Assembly: GCF_001513745.1 (NCBI RefSeq)
Contig: NZ_CP013380.1
Coordinates: 3,410,001-3,474,000 of the forward strand
Direction: 5' to 3'
DNA from: Burkholderia humptydooensis
GTDB lineage: Bacteria; Pseudomonadota; Gammaproteobacteria; Burkholderiales; Burkholderiaceae
Length of the DNA stretch: 64,000 bases
The notes below the pieces were generated by a model. That model did no database searches. It was not told the origin of the DNA and saw only the letters and a list, made by a program, of their open reading frames with translations. Position 1 is the first letter of the stretch. The number at the start of each line of letters is the position of its first letter. Position numbers and translations under genes: made by a program. Of this stretch, positions 16,379-25,123 are shown piece by piece.

Positions 16379-17464
16379 TCACGCAATCCGATAGCGAGCG
16401 AGCGCCGCCTGGTCCCATTCGACGCCGCTTCCGGGCGTTTCGCTCGGAAGCGCATTCCCGTCGACGATCCGCATCGGCTCGGCAAGCACGGGATCAGCGT
16501 AGTCGTAATACTGCAACCAGTGCGCGGTCGGCGTGACCGCCATCAGGTGCGCGCTGAATTCCTGATAATTGTGCGTACTGACCGACAGTGACGCCGCATC
16601 GGCCAACGCCGCGCCGTGCAGCCAGCGCGACACGCCGCCGATCTTCATCAGATCGAACATCAGCAGATCCGATGCGCCGGCGGCAATGCACTTCGCAAGC
16701 TCGCTCGTCCCGAAGCAATTCTCGCCCATCTGGATCGGCGTGATCGTTTCGCGCGCAATGCGCGCATGCCCTGCGTAGTCATCCTGTCGGGTCGGCTCCT
16801 CGATCCAGCCCAATCCGAACTCGTCGAGCGCGCGGCAACGGCGAATCGCCTCGTCCAGCGTCAATCCCTGGTTGTAGTCGACGCATAGCATCGACTGATC
16901 TCCGAGCACGGATTTCACCGCTCGGACGACTTCGAGGTCCTGTTCGAGCGTCACGTAGCCGATCTTGATTTTCATCGCGCGGAAACCGCGCGCCAGCGAT
17001 TGCTCCGCGAGCCGGCAGCTAGCGTCGACGCCGAGCATGCCGATGCTCGAATAAGCCGGAACGGGCTGTGGCGCGCCGCCGAGCGCACGGACGAGCGGCA
17101 CGCCGAGCGCGCGGGCGTGCGCATCCCAAAGCGCCATCTCGACGCCGGCCACCGCCATGCTGACGAGCCCGGTATTGCCGACCAGATGGAAATACGACTC
17201 GAGCAGATCGCGCGCATCAAGCGGGGCGAGCCGCTTTCCTTCGAGCAGCTCGCCGAACGACGCGATCAGCGTCGACAATGGCTTGAGCACGATCGGCGTG
17301 AATACGAACAAATAGGCATGGCCCGTCACCCCCTGCTCGGTATGCAGGTCGATCAACACGAACGGCGCGTCCGCGATCAGGCCGCTCGCCGTGCGGATGG
17401 GGTTCGACATCGGCAACCGCACCGCGGTGGCCGTCAACTCGCGAAACGTCAATACAGACGACAT
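16379..17464 (-). CDS. Mandelate racemase-like enolase-superfamily enzyme
   Basis: A 361-residue enzyme that aligns closely with Pseudomonas mandelate racemase. Enolase-superfamily catalysts abstract the proton next to a carboxylate using Mg2+. Visible residues: K165-X-K167 (AMKIKIGY), metal ligands D196 (CVDYNQG), E222 (WIEEPT) and E248 (QMGEN), and the D271/H298 dyad (MFDLMKIGG; STHNYQE). The residue equivalent to MR Glu317 is Gln318 (HWLQYY rather than HWLE), which argues against plain mandelate racemization. The ATG follows GGAGG. It is the last gene of a lipocalin, exporter and racemase-like block, 78 bases after the exporter. An epimerase or dehydratase for a cluster intermediate is possible. 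Confidence 0.85.
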   Translation of the reverse strand: MSSVLTFRELTATAVRLPMSNPIRTASGLIADAPFVLIDLHTEQGVTGHAYLFVFTPIVLKPLSTLIASFGELLEGKRLAPLDARDLLESYFHLVGNTGLVSMAVAGVEMALWDAHARALGVPLVRALGGAPQPVPAYSSIGMLGVDASCRLAEQSLARGFRAMKIKIGYVTLEQDLEVVRAVKSVLGDQSMLCVDYNQGLTLDEAIRRCRALDEFGLGWIEEPTRQDDYAGHARIARETITPIQMGENCFGTSELAKCIAAGASDLLMFDLMKIGGVSRWLHGAALADAASLSVSTHNYQEFSAHLMAVTPTAHWLQYYDYADPVLAEPMRIVDGNALPSETPGSGVEWDQAALARYRIA

Positions 17465-17542
17465 GACCCCCCTCCCTCGTCTTGCGCGTCGGCCCCGGCT
17501 CGGCGACGAGTCGCCATGCGCCGGGCGCCGCCGCCCGAACCG

Positions 17543-18493
17543 TCAGAACTGCGCGCATACGACGATGAGCCCGGAGGTGACGAGCGTCAGCCCCCAGCGC
17601 TCGAACGCGCCGAGTTTTTCGCGCAGCAGCTTGCGCGACACCAGATAACTGAACAGCACCTCGATCAGCCCGAGCGTGCGCACATCCGCCGCGCCGTGCA
17701 ACGCGAGCGCGGTCAACTCCCCGATCGTCGCGAGCGCGCCGACCGTTCCGACCGTCAGCGAAAAACGCCAGATCCGAATGATCGTGAGCAACCCCGAGCG
17801 ATTCGTCAGCACCAGATATCCGCCCAGCAGGACCGACTGGATCAACTGCGCCCACAGCACACCCCATGCGCCGTTCAGCCACGGCGTAATGCCCGGTTGG
17901 TGCAGCGCCGCTGCGCGATAGCCGACCGCCATCAGCGCGAACGACGCCCCCGCGCCCAGACCATAGACGGCGGACAGGCCCAGCCGGCCGCCCGCACTCG
18001 CAGCCGCCGCGTGCTGCCCAGGTTTCGGACAGGTCAGCAGGATCACGCCGAACATCGCGATCAGCATGCCGAGCATCGAGATCCGGCTCGGCGCTTCATG
18101 CAGGACCAGCAGCGAGAACAACGCCACTTGCAACGGTTCGGTCTTCGAGAAAGCCACCGACACGACGAAATTTCGCTGCTTCATCGCCATCAGCAGCAAC
18201 GCGGTGCCGCCCAGTTGCGCGACCGCGCCGAGCGTCAACCAGCCCGCCCAGGCAGGCGTGACGATGGGTAGCCCGCCCGCCGCCCGCCATAACAGCAGCA
18301 CCCAGAGCAGCGAAAACGGCAAGCCGTACAAAAAGCGCACCAGCGTCGCCGGCAACGTTCCCGCCTGCTCGGTCAGGCTGCGCTGCGCGGCATTGCGCAC
18401 GGTGCGCCCGAACGCGGCGCACAGCACGATAGGCACCCACGCCCATTCCCATACGGTCGAGACTTGCAACGGCATCTCCATAGTTATCCGCAT
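17543..18493 (-). CDS. DMT-superfamily (EamA-type) transporter
   Basis: About 310 residues with ten hydrophobic segments, in the drug/metabolite transporter layout of two EamA repeats. Examples are PFSLLWVLLLW, LTLGAVAQLGGTALLLMAM and RWGLTLVTSGLIVVCAQF at the C-terminus. It sits in the inner membrane and probably exports the product or an intermediate of the cluster. The start is uncertain among ATGs at 18493, 18481 and 18475; the frame is open further upstream but without membrane-protein character. It lies between the lipocalin-like and racemase-like genes on the same strand. Confidence 0.82.
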   Translation of the reverse strand: MRITMEMPLQVSTVWEWAWVPIVLCAAFGRTVRNAAQRSLTEQAGTLPATLVRFLYGLPFSLLWVLLLWRAAGGLPIVTPAWAGWLTLGAVAQLGGTALLLMAMKQRNFVVSVAFSKTEPLQVALFSLLVLHEAPSRISMLGMLIAMFGVILLTCPKPGQHAAAASAGGRLGLSAVYGLGAGASFALMAVGYRAAALHQPGITPWLNGAWGVLWAQLIQSVLLGGYLVLTNRSGLLTIIRIWRFSLTVGTVGALATIGELTALALHGAADVRTLGLIEVLFSYLVSRKLLREKLGAFERWGLTLVTSGLIVVCAQF

Positions 18494-18584
18494 GACTCGA
18501 TCGACGATCGGGTCGTGCAGACAGCCACACCCGCCCGCGTTCCGCATGCTTGCGAACCACGAAATCCGCGTCTTGCGAACGGAT

Positions 18585-19100
18585 TCATTGCGCCCGCTTC
18601 CACACCGATATCGGCACATCGCCGTTCGGACGCGCGACGACGCGATAGCTCAATTCGTCGCCGTTCAGTTCATACGTGCGCATTTGCCGTTCGCCCTCCC
18701 AGTTCGGAAATGACGCATGCTGAACATGAAAAGCCAGCGAGTGCGCGGCATGGTCGATTTCGATCGTGCCGAAGTGCGTGCTCGATCCCATCACCGCATC
18801 CCTGTATTCTGCATTCGTTCCCGAGCGCTTGTCGCCCGAAACGAAGCGCTTGCGTTCCGCCTTGAATATCTGCACCGAATAACGTCCCTCGCGATCGATC
18901 ATCATGAGGCCGGACGGCGCGGTGCCGTAATCCCTGGCACGCGTGCCGTCCGGATGTTCGACGTCCGCTGCGACAAGGGTCCAGGTGCCGGCAAGCGACG
19001 CCGCAGAATCGCCCGCGGCGAATACCGCCGGCGTCGCGAATATCCCTGCGGAAATTGCCAGCGCCATTGCCGATTTAATCAGCGTTCGCCCTTCTGTCAT
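18585..19100 (-). CDS. Exported lipocalin-like protein
   Basis: A 171-residue protein with a clear Sec signal peptide (MTEGRTLIKSAMALAISAGI, cleavage near AVFAAGDS). The mature part matches the lipocalin-like fold: LAGTWTLVAADVEHPDGTR, MIDREGRYSVQIF, GTIEIDHAAHSLAFHV and YELNGDELSYRV. It should act in the periplasm, binding a small ligand. The ATG at 19100 has GGGAG 7 bases upstream; an in-frame TTG at 19106 is less likely. It is divergent from the LysR gene (158 bases between starts) and leads the lipocalin, exporter and racemase-like block. Confidence 0.8.
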   Translation of the reverse strand: MTEGRTLIKSAMALAISAGIFATPAVFAAGDSAASLAGTWTLVAADVEHPDGTRARDYGTAPSGLMMIDREGRYSVQIFKAERKRFVSGDKRSGTNAEYRDAVMGSSTHFGTIEIDHAAHSLAFHVQHASFPNWEGERQMRTYELNGDELSYRVVARPNGDVPISVWKRAQ

Positions 19101-19258
19101 GTTCAAACTCCCGAATCGTCATCCAGTCAATCAAAAATCATGTTTCATTCGCACAAAACCGGCTTCCGTTTTTAGACGCAACCATCGCCTTGATGATAGC
19201 CAAACGGTTCAGGAAGAAATGCGATAATTCTGCATCGACGCTGCGGGAAAACTGAATC

Positions 19259-20134
19259 ATGTCTCCACCGAATCTCGATATGGATGTGATGCGAACGCTG
19301 CTGGCCGCTCATCAATTGGGCAGCCTGAATCGCGCGGCGGAGCGCGTCGGCCGATCCCAATCCGCAATCAGTCAGCAAATCCGCAAGCTCGAGGAACAAG
19401 TCGGCCTGCCGCTGTTTCGCCGCCAAGGGCGCGGACTCGTGCTGACCGACGCGGGCGACGTGATCCTCTCCTATGCGAAACGCATTCTCGACCTCAACGA
19501 CGAAGCCATACGCTCGGTGCGCGGCGCCGTGCTCGAAGGCAGCGTACGTTTCGGGCTGCCGGGCGATTTCGCGGAAACCTGGCTGCCCGCCGTCCTCGGC
19601 GCATTCAAGAAAACCCATCCCGCCGTGCGCGTCGAAGTTGCGGTCGAACCCAATCGCCTGCTGCTCGAACGTCTCGACAAAGGGGAGCTAGATCTGGTCC
19701 TCGCCCTCGATCATCAGACGCGCCCCGACGCCGAGCACGTCGCGCGGCTGCCGATGACCTGGATCGGTCCGGCGAACGTCGAACCCCTCTCGAGCTCCGA
19801 CGGCCCGCTGGACCTCGCGCTCTACAATCCGCCCTGCCTGTTCCGCCGCATAGGCGTGCAGGCGCTCGACGACGCGAACGTCTCGTGGCGGCTTGCCTAC
19901 ACCACCGCGAGCCTGAACAGCCTGTGGGCGGGCGTCGCCGCGGGCCTCGGCATCACGCTGCGCACGGCCGCGGGCATTCCGTCCGCGCTGCGGCGGCTCG
20001 GTACGCAGGACGGCCTCCCGGAACTGCCTTCGGTCGACCTTTGCCTGCATGGTGCCCACCGGAAGCTGTCGCCCGCGCTCGATCAGCTCAAGCAGGTCGT
20101 GTTGAAAAGCGCTGCCGAGCATCTTGCAGCGTAA
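19259..20134 (+). CDS. LysR-family transcriptional regulator
   Basis: A 291-residue LysR-type regulator. The N-terminal winged helix reads LDMDVMRTLLAAHQLGSLNRAAERVGRSQSAISQQIRKLEEQVG. The effector-binding domain follows (GSVRFGLPGDFAETWLPAVLGAF and later). It is divergent from the lipocalin-like gene, the usual place for a LysR target promoter, and convergent with the malic-enzyme operon. It probably controls the exporter block and perhaps the whole cluster in response to a cluster metabolite (inference). Confidence 0.92.
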   Translation: MSPPNLDMDVMRTLLAAHQLGSLNRAAERVGRSQSAISQQIRKLEEQVGLPLFRRQGRGLVLTDAGDVILSYAKRILDLNDEAIRSVRGAVLEGSVRFGLPGDFAETWLPAVLGAFKKTHPAVRVEVAVEPNRLLLERLDKGELDLVLALDHQTRPDAEHVARLPMTWIGPANVEPLSSSDGPLDLALYNPPCLFRRIGVQALDDANVSWRLAYTTASLNSLWAGVAAGLGITLRTAAGIPSALRRLGTQDGLPELPSVDLCLHGAHRKLSPALDQLKQVVLKSAAEHLAA

Positions 20135-20138
20135 CGCC

Positions 20139-20167
20139 CGGCATGGCGACAAGCCGCCGCCATGCCG
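20139..20167. terminator. Hairpin between LysR and malic enzyme genes
   Basis: CGGCATGGCG and CGCCATGCCG form a perfect 10-bp stem with a 9-base loop in the 67-base space between two convergent genes. There is no T run. It is a probable bidirectional terminator. Confidence 0.5.
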
Positions 20168-20201
20168 TCCGCGCGGGCCGCGCCGGTTCCAGGCAGCGCT
20201 G

Positions 20202-21350
20202 TCATGCCGCACCGGCTACCGCTGCCGCGACGGCGGGCATGACCCGCTCGTCGAAGATGTCCGGAATGATGCAGCCGGCGTCGAGTTGATCCACGTCGAC
20301 GAGGCCTGCCAGCGCGTGCACGGCGGCCAGTTTCATCGCGTCTGTGAAAGCCCGCGCGTGGCTGTCCAGCACGCCGCGGAAGAGCCCCGGATAGGCCAGC
20401 CCGCCGTCGATCTGGTTCGGCAGGTCGCTGCGGCCCGTCGCGACGATGGCCGACGTCGTCCGCAGGTCCGCCGGCAGAATTTCCGGCTCTGGATTCGCCA
20501 GCGCAAAGACGATCGGATCGCGCGCCATCGAGCCGATATCACCCGCCGTCACCACCCCCGGCCCCGACACGCCGAGAAACACGTCGGCCCCCGCCAGCAG
20601 GTCGCGCAACGTGCCGGTCTCGCACGCGTCGTTCGTATGCTCGGCAAACCACGCCTTCGCGATATTGAGATCGGCCCGTTCGCGATGGATCGCGCCGGCG
20701 CGGTCGCACGCGATCAGCCGCGCCACCCCGAGCTGCTTGAACAGCTTCGCGCAGCCGGTGCCGGCCGCTCCTGCCCCCACCATCACAACCTTGATTTCAT
20801 CGATCCGCTTGCCAATTCGCTTCAGCGCATTGAGGAGCGCGGCACCCGCCGAAATCGCGGTCGCGTGCTGATCGTCGTGCAATACCGGAATGCCGAGCAT
20901 CGACTCGAGCCGCGCCTCGATCTCGAAGCAGCGCGGCGCCGCGATATCCTCGAGCATCACCGCGCCGAAAGCCGGCGCGATGCGGGCCACGGTATCGACG
21001 ATCTCGCCGCTGTCACGCGTGTCGACGCAGATCGGCACCGCGTTGATGCCTGCGAAACGGCGGAACACGAGCGACTTGCCCTCCATCACCGGAAGCGCGG
21101 CCTGCGGCCCGACGTCGCCGATGCCGGATACGGCCGTGCCGTCGGTCACGATCGCGACGGTGTTCTGGCGAATCGTATAGCGCCGGATCAGTTCCGGGTC
21201 GCGATGAATCGCTGCGGCGACTCGGGCGAAACCGGGCGTATAGACACGGGCGAGGTCTTCGCGGGTCTCGATGCCCACTCTGCCCGTCACCTGCAGCTTT
21301 CCGCCGAGATGCGCCTGAAACGCCGGATGAGATAGATCGATCATGAGCAT
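20202..21350 (-). CDS. Malic enzyme (NAD(P)-dependent oxidative decarboxylase)
   Basis: A 382-residue protein of the short bacterial malic enzyme type, which converts malate to pyruvate and CO2. Landmarks are RVYTPGFARV, TDGTAVSGIGDVGPQAALPVMEGKS, LEDIAAPRCFEIE, LHDDQHATAI, the Rossmann motif VMVGAGAAGTGCAKL and FALANPEPEI. The ATG at 21350 sits shortly before a second ATG at 21344; either may be used. It lacks the phosphotransacetylase-like tail of MaeB. As last gene of the ligase operon, it may supply pyruvate or reducing power or act on a malate-like intermediate. Substrate specificity is not readable. Confidence 0.9.
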   Translation of the reverse strand: MLMIDLSHPAFQAHLGGKLQVTGRVGIETREDLARVYTPGFARVAAAIHRDPELIRRYTIRQNTVAIVTDGTAVSGIGDVGPQAALPVMEGKSLVFRRFAGINAVPICVDTRDSGEIVDTVARIAPAFGAVMLEDIAAPRCFEIEARLESMLGIPVLHDDQHATAISAGAALLNALKRIGKRIDEIKVVMVGAGAAGTGCAKLFKQLGVARLIACDRAGAIHRERADLNIAKAWFAEHTNDACETGTLRDLLAGADVFLGVSGPGVVTAGDIGSMARDPIVFALANPEPEILPADLRTTSAIVATGRSDLPNQIDGGLAYPGLFRGVLDSHARAFTDAMKLAAVHALAGLVDVDQLDAGCIIPDIFDERVMPAVAAAVAGAA

Positions 21351-21420
21351 GAGCTCTCGACTGGATTTGGACTGGATTGAGAAAAAACGCACCCTCCGGC
21401 GGCAAGCCGGCGGGCATCCG

Positions 21421-22746
21421 CTATTCGCGATAGCTGATCCGGAAACGCGCATCTGATTCGCGCTCGAGCAGTTCGACCGATTGCGCGAGCGTCTGTCTGT
21501 CGACTGCCCAGAGCGCGTCCATCACGCAGATCGCTCGATCCGAATCCTCGAGGGTGAGCCCCGGCTTGCCGTGCAGCTCGATCAAGTCGGGCGCGCATCC
21601 GGCCGGGTCATAGCCGATCGACTCGATCGTGCGGCCTTTTTCACCGTACTTGCTGACGAATACGGTGGCCCGCTGCTCGGCGGGATCGTCGAGGCGCGCG
21701 AGCTGCGACACGCGATCGATGAACGCGTGAAGCACCGCGCGCTCGGCGTCGTCCTTCAACAGCAGCGCCCGCAGCCACATCTCGAGCATCGACACGCCGG
21801 TCACGCGCTCGGTGCTGGCGTTGATCAGACTGCCGCCCATGCGCGGGTTGACCTCGATGATTTCCCAGCGCTGCTTCGCCTCCCAGTACTTCATCTCGAC
21901 GTGATACGCGCCCTCCGTCAGACCGATGCGCGTCAGGCATTCGCAGACGAATCGCGCGCCTTCCAGCAAGGTGTCGCGCGGCAATGAAATCGGCGGCGAA
22001 ATCGACATGCTTTCGAGCGTCGTTCGCCGCCGCCGTTCGACCCGCGCCTTCTCGTGAATGCAAACGACGCGCGGCTGCCCGGACGCGACGAGCTCGAAGC
22101 TGAATTCCGGCCCCTCGACGTATTCCTCCGCGAAGAAGCCGTACTTGCCCATGAAGATGGCCGACAGCTTTCGGTCGCCAAGCATCTGCGCGCGCATTCT
22201 CGGCAGATCGTCGAGATCGCGCGCGCTATCCAGAATGAAGCATCCGAACGACGCGGCGCCGCGCACCGGCTTGACGAACCAGCGGCGCGACGGGTCCAGA
22301 TCGAGCCGCGCCGGGTCGCCGTCGGCGTCGGCGTCAAGCGGAATGCACTCGACAGCGCTCAATCCGGCACGGCGGAGAAAGTCCCGGCAGCGAAACTTGT
22401 CGAGCCCGAGCTCCAGCGCCTCGCGCGGCGCATCGCGCGTACCGAGCGCGCGATTCAAATCGGCCATCAGCAAGCGATAGCCCTCGAAAGTCGCGATGGC
22501 CGCCAGCAGCCGGTATCCGCGCCGCTCGAACGTCCGGACCGCCTCGTCGATGTCGGCCTGCGCAAGCTCGGCGCGCTCGGCGAGCACCCAGTCGTCGAGC
22601 AGCGGCTTGTTGCGATCGAACACATCCTGATCGGGCGGCAGCGAACTGATCGCGACGATCGCGATGTCGCGCGTGGCGAGCAGCGCATTCAGCTCGCGCG
22701 TAAACGAATTGCCCTGGTGCATCAACAAGACGATCGCGTCTTTCAT
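21421..22746 (-). CDS. ATP-grasp ligase (first of two)
   Basis: A 441-residue ATP-grasp enzyme of the biotin carboxylase-like/L-amino acid ligase branch. The N-terminal domain starts MKDAIVLLMHQGNSF. ATP-grasp elements include RWFVKPVRGAASFGCF (ATP-binding Lys), AEEYVEGPEFSFELV, the long basic KARVERRRRTT loop, YHVEMKYWEAKQRWEIIEVNPRMGG with the metal-binding E and N, and a C-terminal lid (GYDPAGCAPDLIELHGKPG). Such enzymes form amide or ester bonds through acyl-phosphates. Its start overlaps the DUF1611 stop by four bases, so the two are coupled. The substrates are unknown. Confidence 0.86.
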   Translation of the reverse strand: MKDAIVLLMHQGNSFTRELNALLATRDIAIVAISSLPPDQDVFDRNKPLLDDWVLAERAELAQADIDEAVRTFERRGYRLLAAIATFEGYRLLMADLNRALGTRDAPREALELGLDKFRCRDFLRRAGLSAVECIPLDADADGDPARLDLDPSRRWFVKPVRGAASFGCFILDSARDLDDLPRMRAQMLGDRKLSAIFMGKYGFFAEEYVEGPEFSFELVASGQPRVVCIHEKARVERRRRTTLESMSISPPISLPRDTLLEGARFVCECLTRIGLTEGAYHVEMKYWEAKQRWEIIEVNPRMGGSLINASTERVTGVSMLEMWLRALLLKDDAERAVLHAFIDRVSQLARLDDPAEQRATVFVSKYGEKGRTIESIGYDPAGCAPDLIELHGKPGLTLEDSDRAICVMDALWAVDRQTLAQSVELLERESDARFRISYRE

Positions 22747-23840
22747 TGCGCGGCCTCCCCAACCGGCCGGCGCGCATCGTGCATTTGCTGATACGCGCGC
22801 AGCGCATCGACGAGCAGGCCAGCTCCGTCACGGCACGGATCGACGACGGGCAAGCCGGTCTGTTCTTGCAGCCGCCGCACTTCGCTACGGTACGCGTCGT
22901 CGCTCAGGCCCGCGCTGTTGACGCTGATCGCCACGACCTTCGCTGGCCGTTCGAAAACCGTCAGCGCCTCGTTCAGACGGATCAGCTCCGGAAGCGGCCG
23001 AATCTTCGTATTCCAGACTTTCGTGCGCTCGAGCCCGAGCCGGTGGCAAAAGATCAACGCATGCGGCAAACCGCCATGCAGCAGCGCGAGCGCAATGCCG
23101 CTCGCGCCGATGTGATTGAGCGATCCCTGCCCTTCGAGCACGACCCAGTCGTTCCCGACGGCCGCGTCGAGCACCACCCTTTCCGCGGCGCCGGCGACGA
23201 AATCGCTCGGAATGCAATCGACGACGATCCCGGTGCCGGAGATCAGCATGCCGGTCTGCCCCGTCGCCGCGAATCCGGTGCGGATACCCCGTCGGTTCGC
23301 CTCGCGGGTAATCTCGAGCGCCGTGGTCTTTTTCCCGATATTCGAATCGCTGCCGCACGTGTGCGCAACGAAACAGTTCAGCTCGAGCACGCGCGCCTTG
23401 TTGAGCTCGAGCGGAACCGGCTCCTTCGTCTCCCAGATCACGATACCGGCCTCGTCCGCGGCTTTTGCGAGATCGGGATCGGTACGCAGTCTGAAATGGA
23501 TGCTGTTGATCACATGCAGGCCGCGCTGCATCGCGATGCGAATCGGCTCCTTCCAGCCCGGCGGCAATTGCGCGGAATGCAGCCCCTTGCCGATGAACAG
23601 CACCTCCGGATCGAATTCCAGCGCGCGCTCGATGTCCGCCACGATCGGGATGTCGCCGCCGTAGCCGATCACCTCCTCCACGCGCTTGCCGGCCTGGGTG
23701 CTATCGATCACGGCGAGGCAGCGGTCGGGCCGGTAGCGAAGATACGACGCCGCGACCTTGCTCGTGAACAATCCGAAGCAACCTTCGGCAAAAACCACGC
23801 ACTTCTTCGCGAGCAGTTCGGCATGAGATAAGGTTTGCAT
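22743..23840 (-). CDS. DUF1611-family protein (DgcN-like P-loop enzyme)
   Basis: A 365-residue protein with the DUF1611 layout. The N-terminal Rossmann-like domain contains VVFAEGCFGLFTSKVAASYLRY and AVIDSTQAGK. The C-terminal P-loop-like domain contains HTCGSDSNIGKKTTALEI, TGQTGMLISGTGIVVDCIPSDF and VVLEGQGSLNHIG. A characterised relative, DgcN, is part of a D-glutamate pathway with an enolase-superfamily partner; this cluster also encodes an enolase-superfamily protein. The ATG at 23840 follows GGAGG; an in-frame TTG at 23864 is rejected. It is translationally coupled to the first ATP-grasp gene. Exact activity here is not established. Confidence 0.84.
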   Translation of the reverse strand: MQTLSHAELLAKKCVVFAEGCFGLFTSKVAASYLRYRPDRCLAVIDSTQAGKRVEEVIGYGGDIPIVADIERALEFDPEVLFIGKGLHSAQLPPGWKEPIRIAMQRGLHVINSIHFRLRTDPDLAKAADEAGIVIWETKEPVPLELNKARVLELNCFVAHTCGSDSNIGKKTTALEITREANRRGIRTGFAATGQTGMLISGTGIVVDCIPSDFVAGAAERVVLDAAVGNDWVVLEGQGSLNHIGASGIALALLHGGLPHALIFCHRLGLERTKVWNTKIRPLPELIRLNEALTVFERPAKVVAISVNSAGLSDDAYRSEVRRLQEQTGLPVVDPCRDGAGLLVDALRAYQQMHDARRPVGEAAQ

Positions 23841-23877
23841 CCAGAGCCTCCATTGAACGGTCAAACGGAAAAGCGCT

Positions 23878-25113
23878 TTACGCGGGGACAGTTTCCAGCA
23901 CGTATTGCGCCCTGATCGCGCTCATCGAAGCGAGCACCTGCGCTTCGCTGTCGCCTTCGACGAGAAAACGCCCGCCCTGCAGGTGCGTATAGCCGCCGCC
24001 GGTGTCGGCCAGCATCTCGCCCGCGGCGGGAACCAGCTCGCGATAGAGTCCCGGCACGCGTCCGATCAGGGAGGGTGCCGCGATCACCTTGCGCGGCAGC
24101 GGGCCCGGGCGCGGAATCGTCAGCCAGCCGCCGCTCGTGGCCGCCGGCCGCAGCGGCTGTATCGGGCGACCGAGCACGACGTCGACCCACATCCGGAACA
24201 GATTGACGCCGAAAACGCGATGCAGGACGTACGGCACGTCGGCGCCCGGCACGCGCGCACCGATTTCGAGAAAGGTGAGTTCGCCGTTGCGGTCGAACAA
24301 CTCGAGATGGAATGCCGAACTGCGCAATCCGAGCGCCTGCAGACAGGCGGCCGCAAACGAGCGGCACGCGGCCGTCGCGGGCGATTCGGTCTGCACGACC
24401 GAGCCGAGCGGCGCGCCGGATTCGAAATCGAGGCAAGACGAGACATACCGGCTGACCGACGCGAACACGCTCCGCCCGGCGGCATCGACCACGCCGTCCA
24501 CGTGGAGAATGTCGCCGTCGATATACTCCTCGATCTCGAACCCGCGAAGATCGCTCGTTTCGACGACGCGGCGCCACGCATCAGCGGACGCCACTTTCAG
24601 CACGCCTTTGCTCGACGCGCCGCGCACCGGTTTCAGAATCAGCGGAAATCCCAGTTCGAGCGCGCGCGCATCGACGTCGTCCGCTCCGTCACATGCGAAC
24701 CACGCCGGCACGCGAATGCCCGCCGCCCGCAGCAACCGCTTCATCTCGGTCTTGTCGCGAAACCGGTCGACGTCGTCGGGCCAATGCCCCGGAATGCCGA
24801 AATGCGCCCTGACGACTGCCGCCGAATCGAGCAAATATTCCGAAAACGCCAGCACGTGCGTAATCGGCCCGTGGATGTCGATCACGCTCGCCACCCGCTC
24901 GAGCAACGCGCCGATATCGTCGAAATCGGCGACGGCATGCACGCGGCTGGGATCGGCCGTAGCCGGCACGCCGCGACGGCCCTCATCGTCGCACAGATAG
25001 CTGACATCGCAATGCGGCGCAACGATGTCGTCGTAGCAGCAGAGTTCATGATCCCACTGACGATCGTTCCGATACTGCGGCCAGCGGTTCATCACCAGGA
25101 CATGCGGATTCAT
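23878..25113 (-). CDS. ATP-grasp ligase (second of two)
   Basis: A 411-residue ATP-grasp protein, only distantly similar to its neighbour at 21421. It begins MNPHVLVMNRWPQYRNDRQW. ATP-grasp elements are FPLILKPVRGASSKGVLKV, FEIEEYIDGDILHVDGVVD, SAFHLELFDRNGELTFLEIGARVPGAD and the lid region GGWLTIPRPGPLPRKV. The ATG at 25113 follows GAGGG and starts 10 bases after the dioxygenase gene. Two separate ATP-grasp enzymes in one operon suggest two successive condensations, as in small peptide or amino-acid conjugate synthesis (inference). Confidence 0.86.
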   Translation of the reverse strand: MNPHVLVMNRWPQYRNDRQWDHELCCYDDIVAPHCDVSYLCDDEGRRGVPATADPSRVHAVADFDDIGALLERVASVIDIHGPITHVLAFSEYLLDSAAVVRAHFGIPGHWPDDVDRFRDKTEMKRLLRAAGIRVPAWFACDGADDVDARALELGFPLILKPVRGASSKGVLKVASADAWRRVVETSDLRGFEIEEYIDGDILHVDGVVDAAGRSVFASVSRYVSSCLDFESGAPLGSVVQTESPATAACRSFAAACLQALGLRSSAFHLELFDRNGELTFLEIGARVPGADVPYVLHRVFGVNLFRMWVDVVLGRPIQPLRPAATSGGWLTIPRPGPLPRKVIAAPSLIGRVPGLYRELVPAAGEMLADTGGGYTHLQGGRFLVEGDSEAQVLASMSAIRAQYVLETVPA

Positions 25114-25123
25114 CGCGCCCTCG

